Counted from the first letter of the stretch, positions 1 through 7,504 are shown. The stretch: 14,856 nt of DNA from Gammaproteobacteria bacterium (GCA_027021095.1 JALUUZ010000114.1:1-14856), one strand, 5' to 3'. The notes: a model not told the origin generated them from the sequence alone. Numbers and translations: made by a program.

Positions 1-821
1 GCAGAGAGCAGTTGCGTCAGGATAAAACACAACTGCAGCGATTTTGCGGCTGGGTCGGCCGGCAAGGCGATCCCTTGCGGCTGTTGTTTACGCCCTGGGG
101 CGAGGCGCTGATCTGGCCCTGGTATCGACAGGCGCTGACCTGGCTGAGCCGGCGGCCGCTCGTACGTTCGGTTGCGATACAGACGAACCTCTCGGGGCCG
201 CTTGCATGGCTGGCGCAGGCCGATACGGCAAAGATTACGTTGTGGGCCAGCTACCATCCCGATGAAGTCAGCCTGGATGCATTCGTCGCTCAGTGTAAGC
301 AAGTGCTGGCGGCCGGTGCGCGGCTGTCGGCAGGGGCGGTCGGGATCAAGCAGCATTTCGGCCTGATCGAGGAATTGTACCGGCGCCTCCCGGCAACGGC
401 GTCGTTCTGGGTCAATGCCTGCAAGGATGAAAAAGATTATTACTCGGCACAGGATGTCGCGTTTCTGCGCCGGCTCGATCCGTTTTTCGAAATCAACCTG
501 CGTGATCATCCGTCTGCAGGCAAGCCGTGTTTCAGCGGCGAAACTGTTTTTACCGTCGATGGCACAGGGGACATGCGCCGCTGTCATTTTATCGAGCAGC
601 CGATCGGTAACCTGTACCGGCAGGATTACCGGCAGGCATTGAAGGCACGGCCCTGTACCAACCAGGTATGTGCATGTTATCTCGGCTACATCCACCTGAA
701 AGAGCTGGACTTCAGCCGGCGTTTCGGCCCCGGCTATTTCGAACGCTACAGGGCGCGCGGTGAATGTCCGGGCGCCTGTGCTGGTGATGCGCGGCATGGG
801 TATGGCGCCGCTTCGTCATGA
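1..821 (+). CDS. STM4011-like radical SAM protein, 5' end cut by the window edge
   Basis: The frame is open from base 3 and runs to TGA at 819-821, so the true start lies left of the window. The TTG at base 12 is an internal Leu codon, not a start. The visible part (about 272 aa) resembles the STM4011 family of radical SAM proteins. The N-terminal CxxxCxxC motif that binds the catalytic 4Fe-4S cluster should sit in the roughly 30 missing residues. Numbering from base 12, there is a TIM-barrel-like stretch (LRLLFTPWGEALIWPWY, about 22-38; ITLWASYHPDE, about 75-85). A C-terminal cysteine group follows, C191, C215, C220 and C222, in the RPCTNQVCACYLGYIHL segment, which could hold an auxiliary cluster. 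C252 and C256 lie near the end. The substrate of this family is unknown. The gene precedes the WGR/LRR pair by 53 bases, consistent with one operon. The family call is firm; the function is not. Confidence 0.85.
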   Translation, partial: REQLRQDKTQLQRFCGWVGRQGDPLRLLFTPWGEALIWPWYRQALTWLSRRPLVRSVAIQTNLSGPLAWLAQADTAKITLWASYHPDEVSLDAFVAQCKQVLAAGARLSAGAVGIKQHFGLIEELYRRLPATASFWVNACKDEKDYYSAQDVAFLRRLDPFFEINLRDHPSAGKPCFSGETVFTVDGTGDMRRCHFIEQPIGNLYRQDYRQALKARPCTNQVCACYLGYIHLKELDFSRRFGPGYFERYRARGECPGACAGDARHGYGAASS

Positions 822-874
822 ACGGTGGTGTCAAGACTGGGTTTGACTACAACTGACAACAAGGGAGGAATGAA

Positions 875-2227
875 ATGCCACGCTATGAATTGAACGATGG
901 CGAGTCCAGCAAGTTCTGGGAAATCGAGGTCGACGGCAACCGCTGTGAGGTATGCCACGGCCATACCGGCGGCGATGGACAGCGCAGTACCAAGGAGTTC
1001 GACAATGCGGCAGCGGCGCAGGCAGCGGCGGGGGAGCTTATCGCGAGCAGGCTCGCAGAAGGATACCGGCAGGATACTGCAGTCGAGGTCTTCAATCCGG
1101 AACTGGAAGCACTCCTGCAGGGAAATCCTGATGACGTCGATACCTGGCAGGTCTATGCGGATTACCTGCAGACCCAGGACAATCCGCTGGGAGAGCTGAT
1201 CGCGCTTGGCGTTGCGATCGAACAGAACCCGGACGAGGCTTCCGAGCTGCACAAGCGTTTTTGCGAACTCGTGGCAGCGAACGGCACAGCCTGGTTCGGT
1301 AGTGCCGCACCGTATCTCGATGAGGTTTTCGTACACGAGTGGGACGAGGAGGCCGTGATCCAGACCTATTGGAAGTATGGTGTGCTCAGGGAACTGCGGG
1401 TTCAAACCCACTACGAGTTTGACGGGCCGGCTGTGCACGAACTGCTGGCCGGGATGCTCTACTCCCCGCTCGGGCGATTCGTGCATACAGTGGTGATCGG
1501 CATCACCGATGGAGTGGAGGACGGCCAGGCCTGGTTTCAAGACTGTATCGACACGATTGCCGCACTGGGCGAACAACCCAGCCTGAAACACTTGGTGATC
1601 GGCGATTTTGAATCTGAGGAATGCGAAATCTCCTGGTCGAGTATCGGCGATTGCGGCAAGCTGTATCCGCTGCTGCCGAACCTGGAATTTTTGCGCATCC
1701 ATGGAGGCGGGATCGTTCTAGGGGACCTGGTACATGAACGGTTGAAGATCCTGTCTATCGAAACTGGCGGGTTGAGCGCGCAGGCGGTGCGCTCGATCGC
1801 CGACGCACGCTTGCCGGCACTGGAGACCCTCCGGGTATGGTTCGGCGCTGAACATTACGGTGCTGACGGCGAGGTCTCGATGCTGGAGCCGTTGTTCTCC
1901 GGCAAGGGTTATCCGGCGCTCAGGGATCTTGGACTGATGAACTGCGAATATCAAAACGAGATCGCCGAGGCACTGGCCGGCTCCCCGTTGCTGCAGCAGT
2001 TGCAGTGTGTCGACCTGTCGATGGGGACGATGACCGACGAGGGTGCGAAGGTGCTGCTCGAACAGTATGATCGTTTTAAACACCTGGAGCATATCGACGT
2101 GAGTGACAACTATATTTCCCCGGCGATGGCCGATGCATTGCACCAGCGGTTCGGCGAGGTGATTCAGTCTGGTGGTCAGGATACCTATTGGGACGAGGAT
2201 GATCTTTATGTGTCGGTCGGTGAGTAG
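875..2227 (+). CDS. WGR / TIGR02996 / leucine-rich-repeat protein, STM4015-like, copy 1
   Basis: This is a 450-aa protein with a good ribosome binding site (gggagga) before ATG 875. Residues 1-64 form a WGR-type domain. About 73-113 match the TIGR02996 repeat-companion domain (NPELEALL, then VYADYL). About 235-430 are leucine-rich repeats, for example LPALETLRVWFG and HLEHIDVSDN. The protein ends in an acidic-aromatic tail, TYWDEDDLYVSVGE (437-450). WGR domains bind nucleic acid or protein partners in other contexts, and LRRs usually bind protein or peptide. No catalytic site is visible, so a scaffold, recognition or substrate role is inferred. The WGR signature is degenerate here: residues 28-30 are HGH where copy 2 has YGR. 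Hand alignment with copy 2 gives about 72% identity over residues 1-64 and 51% over 201-430, so this is a tandem duplication. No signal peptide is seen, so it is likely cytoplasmic. Confidence 0.88.
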   Translation: MPRYELNDGESSKFWEIEVDGNRCEVCHGHTGGDGQRSTKEFDNAAAAQAAAGELIASRLAEGYRQDTAVEVFNPELEALLQGNPDDVDTWQVYADYLQTQDNPLGELIALGVAIEQNPDEASELHKRFCELVAANGTAWFGSAAPYLDEVFVHEWDEEAVIQTYWKYGVLRELRVQTHYEFDGPAVHELLAGMLYSPLGRFVHTVVIGITDGVEDGQAWFQDCIDTIAALGEQPSLKHLVIGDFESEECEISWSSIGDCGKLYPLLPNLEFLRIHGGGIVLGDLVHERLKILSIETGGLSAQAVRSIADARLPALETLRVWFGAEHYGADGEVSMLEPLFSGKGYPALRDLGLMNCEYQNEIAEALAGSPLLQQLQCVDLSMGTMTDEGAKVLLEQYDRFKHLEHIDVSDNYISPAMADALHQRFGEVIQSGGQDTYWDEDDLYVSVGE

Positions 2228-2243
2228 ATTGTATAGCCCGGCG

Positions 2244-2263
2244 CCTGGCTCGGGAAAGCCAGG
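2244..2263 (+). repeat. Perfect 7-bp stem hairpin between the two WGR/LRR paralogues
   Basis: CCTGGCT (2244-2250) and AGCCAGG (2257-2263) pair perfectly around the 6-base loop CGGGAA. The hairpin lies in the 63-base gap between the paralogues and is bracketed by a direct repeat TGTATAG (2230-2236 and 2276-2282). No T-run follows, so it is not a standard intrinsic terminator. An mRNA processing or stability element that sets the ratio of the two proteins is possible. Confidence 0.45.
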
Positions 2264-2290
2264 TAATGAATTATCTGTATAGGAGGCGGC

Positions 2291-3649
2291 ATGCCACGTT
2301 ATGAATTGACAGATGACAAGTCCAGCAAGTTCTGGGAGATCGAGGTCGACGGTAACTGCTACGAGGTATGCTATGGCCGGATCGGCAGCAAGGGCCAGCG
2401 CAGCACCAAGGAGTTCGACACCGCGGCGCAGGCACAGGCGGCGGCGGAAAAGATTACAGCGAGCAAGCTCGCAAAGGGTTACCACGCGGTTGCCGAGGAG
2501 CGGCACAGCACCACTGTCGGGGTGCGCAACCCGGAACTGGAACAGGTGCTGCGGCAGAATCCGTCGGATGTCGACAGTCTGCTGGTCTATGCAGACTACC
2601 TGCAGGAACACAATGATCCGTTCGGCCGGCTGCTCGCGTTTGCGATTGCCGCCGGGCAGGACCCTGGCTCGCCACAGGGCAAGGCTGCGCGCCGGGAGTA
2701 TGACCGGGTCTTTGCAGCCAATAAGCAGCAATGGCTTGGAATCGCCGCCGACTGGCTGGACAGGGGTGATGCGCTGGCACTGACCTGGCAGCACGGTTGT
2801 GTCACCCAGGCGCGTGTCGGCTATGACTATGACGAGGAAAGCCCGGCCACTGCTGTGCTGGTCAAAGCGTTGTTGCACAGCCCGGTCTGCCGGTTTCTGC
2901 AGTCATTGACCATCGCGGCAACGGAAGGTGTCCAGGACGGGTATGTCTATTTCGGTGATTGCATCGACGAGCTGCTTGGTGCTGAAACACCCCCGCCGCT
3001 CAGGTCGCTGACCATCGGTGACTGTTACCCGCCCGAAGCCGACCTGTCCTGGCTCTCGATCGGCGATTGCAGCGGGATCTTTTCGGTGTTTCCGCAGCTG
3101 GAATATTTTCGAACCCGCGGTTCTGGAGTCAGGTTCGACCGTCTTCGGCATGCGAACCTGAAAGCGCTGACGGTGGAATCAGGCGGACTGGAAAGTGACG
3201 CGGTAGTCTCTATCGCCAATGCCAGGCTGCCGGCGCTGGAGTCACTCGAAGTCTGGTTCGGGAGCGCCGAATATGGCGCCGACAGCGATATCAGTATGCT
3301 CGAGCCGTTGTTGCGCGGCAAGGGGTTTCCAGCCCTCAAGCATCTTGGGCTGATGAACAGTGAGTTTGAAGACGAAATCGTCCAGGCGCTGGCCGGTGCG
3401 CCGATTTTGAAGCAATTGAAGACGCTGGACCTGTCGATGGGGACCATGAGTGATACCGGTGCGACGGTACTGCTCGAGCATGCCGGGGCTTTTCAGCACC
3501 TCGAGCATATCGACCTGGAACAGAATTTCATCGGCGAACAAACGGCGAGGAAGCTGCGCAAGCTGTTTAAAAGCATCTCTGTCAAACACCAGTCGGAGCC
3601 CTATGACTGGGATGACGAGCCGCATTACTATGTCTCGGCGTCGGAATAA
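2291..3649 (+). CDS. WGR / TIGR02996 / leucine-rich-repeat protein, STM4015-like, copy 2
   Basis: This is a 452-aa paralogue of the preceding gene, with a strong ribosome binding site (aggagg) before ATG 2291. The WGR-type domain (1-64) keeps the usual signature (YGRIGSKGQ, 28-36). A nine-residue insertion near residues 65-75 separates it from the TIGR02996 domain (about 80-120; NPELEQVL, LVYADYLQ). Residues 110-200 have diverged strongly from copy 1. From residue 200 to 430 the two align without gaps through the leucine-rich repeats (for example LKALTVESGGL, LSMGTM, HLEHIDLEQN). The C-terminal tail, DWDDEPHYYVSASE (439-452), keeps the acidic-aromatic character and the YVS.xE ending of copy 1. 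The last 20 bases of the gene overlap the start of the ATP-grasp gene. No signal peptide or catalytic motif is seen. A scaffold or modified-substrate role is inference. Confidence 0.88.
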   Translation: MPRYELTDDKSSKFWEIEVDGNCYEVCYGRIGSKGQRSTKEFDTAAQAQAAAEKITASKLAKGYHAVAEERHSTTVGVRNPELEQVLRQNPSDVDSLLVYADYLQEHNDPFGRLLAFAIAAGQDPGSPQGKAARREYDRVFAANKQQWLGIAADWLDRGDALALTWQHGCVTQARVGYDYDEESPATAVLVKALLHSPVCRFLQSLTIAATEGVQDGYVYFGDCIDELLGAETPPPLRSLTIGDCYPPEADLSWLSIGDCSGIFSVFPQLEYFRTRGSGVRFDRLRHANLKALTVESGGLESDAVVSIANARLPALESLEVWFGSAEYGADSDISMLEPLLRGKGFPALKHLGLMNSEFEDEIVQALAGAPILKQLKTLDLSMGTMSDTGATVLLEHAGAFQHLEHIDLEQNFIGEQTARKLRKLFKSISVKHQSEPYDWDDEPHYYVSASE

Positions 3650-4787
3650 GCCCCGTTTCCTGTTGATCGGCAACCCGGAGAACCGTCGTGTCAGCGGCTT
3701 TGTCGACGCGCTGCGGGCGGCAGGGATGCCAGCGCCGGTGGTGCTGGCGCACCGGGAACTGGTCGTGGATCCTCGACGGCTCTATGAGTACGGCAGCCAG
3801 CGTCTGGTCGTCAGGATAGACTCGGTGGGAGAGAATCCGGAGGTCGAGCGCCTGCTGCTGGCACGGGGCTATACCGCGGCAAGAGAATCCGGAGCAAGGT
3901 GTGTCTCTGCGGCCGCGATCGATGCGGATCCCCCGCAATATGGAGAGCTGTATTTTCCGCGGCAGCACCAGCTCGGGTACGAATCGTATCTCGCTGAGCT
4001 AGGCAGGGTATTCAGTCAACTGCCGCATTGGCGTCTCTTGAGCGCACCGGCCACGATTCGCACGCTGTTCGACAAGCGCTTGACCAGCCGCCTTTACCAG
4101 CAGCATGGTATTCCTGTGCCGGACGGCTTTGGCGAATCGACTGAACTGAAGCAGCCTGCGCAGCTGCGCGAGGCGATGCGGCAGCGAGGCTGGCATAGCG
4201 TGTATGTCAAGCTGTCCTGTGGCTCGTCCGCGTCCGGGCTGGCGGTCTACACCTATCGAAGAGGCCATAGGGAGAAGCTGATGACGACCATGGCGGTGAA
4301 CGGTACACGGATTTTCAATTCGTTGAAGATACAGCAGGTCACCCGGCGTGACCGGATAGACTGGTTGTTGTCGTTCCTGCTTGGTGAGGGTGCACATATC
4401 GAGAAAGCGATTCCCAAGGCGCGTTTCGACGGGGCGTTCATGGACTGCCGGGTATTGATGGTCGATGGGGAGCCTGCTTTTACGGTGGTACGCCAGAGCA
4501 GGCACCCGGTGACCAATCTCCACCTGGGTGGCTGGCGCGGAGACCTCGACAGGTTGAACGAAAGTCTTGTCCCCGAAACCTGGCGGCAGGCGATGGAATC
4601 GTGCCGCCGGGTGGCAAGATTGCATCAAAGTTTCCAGCTTGGTATCGACCTGATGTTCGAGCCGGGCTTCAGGCGCCACCGGATCATCGAGTCCAACGCC
4701 TTTGGTGACCTGTTGCCGCGGCTGTACAAAGACGGCAAATCGGTTTATGCCTACCAGATCGACAGGATCAATGCAAGCTGCGCTTAA
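3630..4787 (+). CDS. STM4014-like ATP-grasp protein
   Basis: The best start is ATG 3630, giving 385 aa (MSRRRNKPRFLLIGNPENRR). The frame is open further upstream, but that part only overlaps the LRR gene. The start lies inside the end of copy 2 (20-base overlap, no clear ribosome binding site), which points to translational coupling. ATP-grasp features are visible: a nucleotide-binding glycine loop (YVKLSCGSSASGL, about 192-204), a central segment with HIEKAIP (256-262) and DCRVLMVDGEPAF (272-284) followed by VVRQSRHP, and the metal-binding end GIDLMFE (338-344) with IIESNAFGDLLP (352-363). ATP-grasp enzymes activate a carboxylate as acyl-phosphate and join it to an amine, thiol or hydroxyl. 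The substrate is not known for this family. Neighbouring radical SAM and LRR genes suggest a protein or peptide substrate. The fold call is good; the reaction is inferred. Confidence 0.85.
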   Translation: MSRRRNKPRFLLIGNPENRRVSGFVDALRAAGMPAPVVLAHRELVVDPRRLYEYGSQRLVVRIDSVGENPEVERLLLARGYTAARESGARCVSAAAIDADPPQYGELYFPRQHQLGYESYLAELGRVFSQLPHWRLLSAPATIRTLFDKRLTSRLYQQHGIPVPDGFGESTELKQPAQLREAMRQRGWHSVYVKLSCGSSASGLAVYTYRRGHREKLMTTMAVNGTRIFNSLKIQQVTRRDRIDWLLSFLLGEGAHIEKAIPKARFDGAFMDCRVLMVDGEPAFTVVRQSRHPVTNLHLGGWRGDLDRLNESLVPETWRQAMESCRRVARLHQSFQLGIDLMFEPGFRRHRIIESNAFGDLLPRLYKDGKSVYAYQIDRINASCA

Positions 4788-4802
4788 ATTTCCAGACGGT
4801 GT

Positions 4803-4814
4803 TATACTCAGTCC
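4803..4814 (+). promoter_or_regulatory. -10-like TATACT immediately before the M50 gene
   Basis: TATACT at 4803-4808 matches the sigma-70 -10 consensus in five of six positions and ends 6 bases before ATG 4815. A transcript starting the usual 6-8 bases downstream would begin at or next to the ATG, so the message could be leaderless. No ribosome binding site is visible. The -35 region (around 4779-4785) is poor. Confidence 0.4.
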
Positions 4815-5474
4815 ATGGAAGCAGCAACGATAAAGCTGATCATCATCTCGATAGTGCCCGTGCTGTTCGCGATCGTGGTGCATGAGGTTGCGCATGGCTG
4901 GGTTGCTAAGTTGCGTGGGGATCAGACTGCCTACCTGATGGGCCGCCTGACACTCAATCCGTTCAAGCATATCGATCCTGTCGGAACCGTGCTGGTGCCC
5001 CTGGTCATGATCGCGATGCTGGGGTTCGCGTTCGGCTGGGCCAAGCCGGTGCCTGTCGATTGGCGTAACCTGCGCAGCCCACGCCGTGACATGGTGTTGG
5101 TGGCCGCTGCCGGGCCGGGGTCGAATTTCGTCATGGCCCTGGGCTGGGGGGTGATCATGAGCCTGGCGATCTACTTTGCGCCCGGGCTGGGCAGTTTTGC
5201 CGCACCGCTGGCATTGATGGCCAAGGTCGGTGTGCTGATCAACGTCGTACTGATGGTGTTCAACCTGATTCCATTACCTCCACTCGATGGCGGCCGCGTC
5301 GCCGTCGGCTTGTTGCCCCCTGCGCTGGCTGATCCCTTGTCACGTCTCGAGCCGTTTGGAATGATCCTGATCCTGGTGTTGCTGGCAACCGGGCTGCTTG
5401 GAAAAATCCTGTGGCCGTTCGTCTCGGTGGTCGCGCAGTTCGTCTTGTCGTTGACCGGCAGCGGGATGTCTTGA
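4815..5474 (+). CDS. Site-2 protease family protein (M50 metallopeptidase, small form)
   Basis: This is a 219-aa polytopic membrane protein with the hallmarks of a minimal M50 intramembrane zinc protease. HEVAH (H23, E24, H27) lies in the first membrane segment, and NLIPLPPLDGGR (150-161) carries the third zinc ligand, D158. GRLTLNPFKHIDPVGT (43-58) and FGWAKPVPV (73-81) are family signatures. About five hydrophobic segments are visible, with no PDZ domain, unlike RseP. The length suits the small cytoplasmic-membrane form common in Proteobacteria. The substrate is not known. The gene starts 27 bases after the ATP-grasp gene, in the same direction, but seems to have its own promoter, so it may not belong to that system. 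It ends 20 bases from the convergent glycosyltransferase gene, and no clear terminator lies between them. Confidence 0.93.
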   Translation: MEAATIKLIIISIVPVLFAIVVHEVAHGWVAKLRGDQTAYLMGRLTLNPFKHIDPVGTVLVPLVMIAMLGFAFGWAKPVPVDWRNLRSPRRDMVLVAAAGPGSNFVMALGWGVIMSLAIYFAPGLGSFAAPLALMAKVGVLINVVLMVFNLIPLPPLDGGRVAVGLLPPALADPLSRLEPFGMILILVLLATGLLGKILWPFVSVVAQFVLSLTGSGMS

Positions 5475-5494
5475 GGCCGACGGCAAAAGTCAAC

Positions 5495-6466
5495 TCATGC
5501 GCCAAGGTCATGCAGCATGGTTTCAATGCGATGCCTGTAAGTATGTTCGGCACACACCCGCTTTTTTCCTGCCTGCCCGACCCTGGCGGCAATACCCGGG
5601 TCGGCGACGATCCGCTCGAGTATTTCATTGAGCTGTTCCGTGTCACTGTAAACAAATATCTCCTCACCTGGATCAAAGCATTTCTTCAAGTCAGTGACAT
5701 CATCGTGCAATACAGGGGTGCCGCAACCATACGGCTCGAAAGACCGCTGATTCAATCCATTGAAAACATGCGTCTCATTCTTGATATTTAGAACGCAGAA
5801 ATATTTGTCGTAGATGCGGTTGAGTTTGCTGAAATGAACCCGGTTCGGATCGATCCGGTGGTGTGACGATTTTCGGCAGTTGCGCCAGCCGCGGCCGATA
5901 ATTTTTATCTCGCGCGGAATCGACTCAATGGTCTTCTGCCGGTAGTCTGTCCTGTTAGCGACAAACAACAGCTGCGGCACTTTTTGTCGCGTTTTCTCGG
6001 TAAAAATGCGGTGCTCGACAGCGTGTGGCAGGTATTTCTGGTTTTTCTTGAATCCAAGACGTTCGTGATCCGACAGGAATTGGGAGTCTGTATAGTAAAT
6101 TACATCAAATAAGTTTGCGTGATCCGCGCTTTCCTTGTCGAACTTGTCGCCCACCCAACCTGCCAGTACGCATGACGGGTTTTTTTCGCGCAGCAGCTCG
6201 AATAGAAAGTAAGGCATCCAATAGCTGCTGAGTGAGACGCACAAATCGTAATGCTTGTTCTGTATTTTCTTTTGAAAAACAGCCAGCATGAATTTATTGT
6301 AGGTCTCGGGGTTTTTCTTTGTGAATTTGTATTTTACGTGGTCAAGAAAGCGGTCGCCATTGATTGCAAAGCTATCCACTTCATGCCCGCCCTGGCGGAA
6401 AGCGTTGCAGGTGTATTCATACCATGCGCCGACGCTGTTTCTTTTTCCGATAACCAGTATACGCAT
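5495..6466 (-). CDS. CgeB-like family glycosyltransferase
   Basis: This is a 323-aa protein with the two-lobed GT-B look of CgeB-type transferases. The N-terminal lobe begins MRILVIGKRNSVGAWYEY, with a Rossmann-like first strand. The C-terminal lobe has the glycosyltransferase family 1-like segment: LNQRSFEPYGCGTPVLHDD (238-256), then FVYSDTEQLNEIL (271-283) and AEHTYRHRIETML (306-318). These are typical of the PF13524 (Glyco_trans_1_2) group, where the RxFE motif contacts the sugar nucleotide. No signal peptide is seen, so it is cytoplasmic or loosely membrane-bound. It starts 2 bases after the stop of the methyltransferase gene, and GGAACA near that stop may serve as a weak ribosome binding site, so the two are one operon. 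The region is visibly richer in A+T than its flanks, which suggests transfer. Donor and acceptor sugars cannot be told from sequence. Confidence 0.82.
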   Translation of the reverse strand: MRILVIGKRNSVGAWYEYTCNAFRQGGHEVDSFAINGDRFLDHVKYKFTKKNPETYNKFMLAVFQKKIQNKHYDLCVSLSSYWMPYFLFELLREKNPSCVLAGWVGDKFDKESADHANLFDVIYYTDSQFLSDHERLGFKKNQKYLPHAVEHRIFTEKTRQKVPQLLFVANRTDYRQKTIESIPREIKIIGRGWRNCRKSSHHRIDPNRVHFSKLNRIYDKYFCVLNIKNETHVFNGLNQRSFEPYGCGTPVLHDDVTDLKKCFDPGEEIFVYSDTEQLNEILERIVADPGIAARVGQAGKKRVCAEHTYRHRIETMLHDLGA

Positions 6467-6468
6467 AG

Positions 6469-7431
6469 CTATGTTCCGAACTTTGCAAAAAACGCAGCAC
6501 AGTCAGAGCTTCCGTCATCTTTGACTTTATCAGCCAAGGCCTTGAATTCCGCAATCTTACGGCTGCCGAGCACAGTGGCCGGCTTGGCGCCACCGCCCAT
6601 CGTATAGCCGCGTTGACACATTTCGCTCCACACGAACTGGGTTGGGTGTGACTCATAACGGGTTTCGAATAATTTCAGTCCAAACCGTTGCAGCAGGATA
6701 CGCAGGGATTTTTTGTTCATCAAATAGATGTGGCGTGGCGCATCCAGGTTGAACCAGTTCTCCTGGTACATTTCCCAAGCCAGTGAATCAATTACAGGAA
6801 TACGTATAAGAATCGTTCCGTCCGGCCGCAGGATCTTTGTCGCGGCGCTGATGGTTTCATCGAGGTCGGTCATGTGTTCCAGTGAGTGGTTAAACATGAT
6901 CAACTTGAATTTTTCTTCTACCGTCGACGAAAATTCTGAAATTGACTGCTTATGGATTTTCAGGCCGTTTGGGTAGTTGATTTCCGCTGACACAAACGGG
7001 TCTATCCCCGTGCAATGCTCTATCCCCCCAAGTTTCATGCGCAGCAGCAGCTGACCGTTGCCGCAGCCTACATCCAATATCTTGTCCTGTGGCTGGCAGG
7101 ACGCGGTCTTCATCCATTCAAGGTAGTTCAGCGGCCTTGCCAGGTACCGGCCCAGCCAGCCGAAAAAGTTCTTGTCGTTGAAGCTGTGCTGGACCCGCTT
7201 TCGGTCAAGAAAATTTCTGATGCGGTTATTGACGAGACGCTGGTAATTTTTGAATGAAGGATAGTGCTCCGGGTAGTATCGCGACAGGTCTTCCGGAATC
7301 GTGCTGATCTGCAGGCAGCCACATTGTCTGCACTTAAAGTACTCGAATGTTTCCTGTGTACCCAGCAGCACTTCTTTGGGGTTGTAGGTCGGATGACTTT
7401 GAGTCGATCCGCAGATTCTGCAGGTGTCCAT
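6469..7431 (-). CDS. Class I SAM-dependent methyltransferase with N-terminal zinc-finger-like motif
   Basis: This is a 320-aa protein. Paired cysteines at the N-terminus (C4/C7 in CRICG, C34/C37 in CRQCG) look like a four-Cys zinc site. Such sites are seen in methyltransferases acting on nucleotide-linked sugars or glycans. The Rossmann domain has motif I ILDVGCGNGQLLL (118-130), acidic GID (142-144), the motif IV region FNHSLEHM (180-187) and the later WFNLDAPRHIYL (226-237) typical of Methyltransf_23. Target atom and substrate are unknown. It is the first gene of a two-gene operon with the glycosyltransferase, which suggests methylation of the glycan that enzyme builds. No good ribosome binding site precedes ATG 7431. 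The gene is A+T-rich relative to regions 1 and 4 of the window. Confidence 0.85.
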   Translation of the reverse strand: MDTCRICGSTQSHPTYNPKEVLLGTQETFEYFKCRQCGCLQISTIPEDLSRYYPEHYPSFKNYQRLVNNRIRNFLDRKRVQHSFNDKNFFGWLGRYLARPLNYLEWMKTASCQPQDKILDVGCGNGQLLLRMKLGGIEHCTGIDPFVSAEINYPNGLKIHKQSISEFSSTVEEKFKLIMFNHSLEHMTDLDETISAATKILRPDGTILIRIPVIDSLAWEMYQENWFNLDAPRHIYLMNKKSLRILLQRFGLKLFETRYESHPTQFVWSEMCQRGYTMGGGAKPATVLGSRKIAEFKALADKVKDDGSSDCAAFFAKFGT

Positions 7432-7457
7432 TGTTTTCGGCTGACGATCAGTGTTGC

Positions 7458-7497
7458 ATTACCGGTAATAATCTTACAACAATGCATGTGATGTCAA
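7458..7497 (-). promoter_or_regulatory. Promoter with overlapping 12-bp palindrome upstream of the methyltransferase operon
   Basis: Read on the - strand, a perfect -35 TTGACA (7497-7492) is followed by TAAGAT (7476-7471, 15-base spacer) or GATTAT (7473-7468, 18-base spacer). The perfect palindrome ATTACCGGTAAT (7458-7469) covers the expected transcription start, a position suited to a repressor operator. The palindrome and -35 are seen directly; the regulatory role is inferred. Confidence 0.45.
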
Positions 7498-7504
7498 TCG
7501 TTAT

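Noticed and set aside
746..2878. Two long antisense ORFs (746-1702 and 1718-2878) opposite the WGR/LRR genes
   Set aside because: They mirror the codon structure of the + strand genes, show no recognisable domain and lack start signals; the + strand proteins have clear families.
3999..4970. Antisense 323-codon ORF opposite the ATP-grasp gene
   Set aside because: It is a shadow of the ATP-grasp and M50 genes; there is no family resemblance and it crosses the M50 promoter.
5475..5494. Bidirectional terminator between the M50 and glycosyltransferase genes
   Set aside because: The 20-base gap shows no inverted repeat or T-run.
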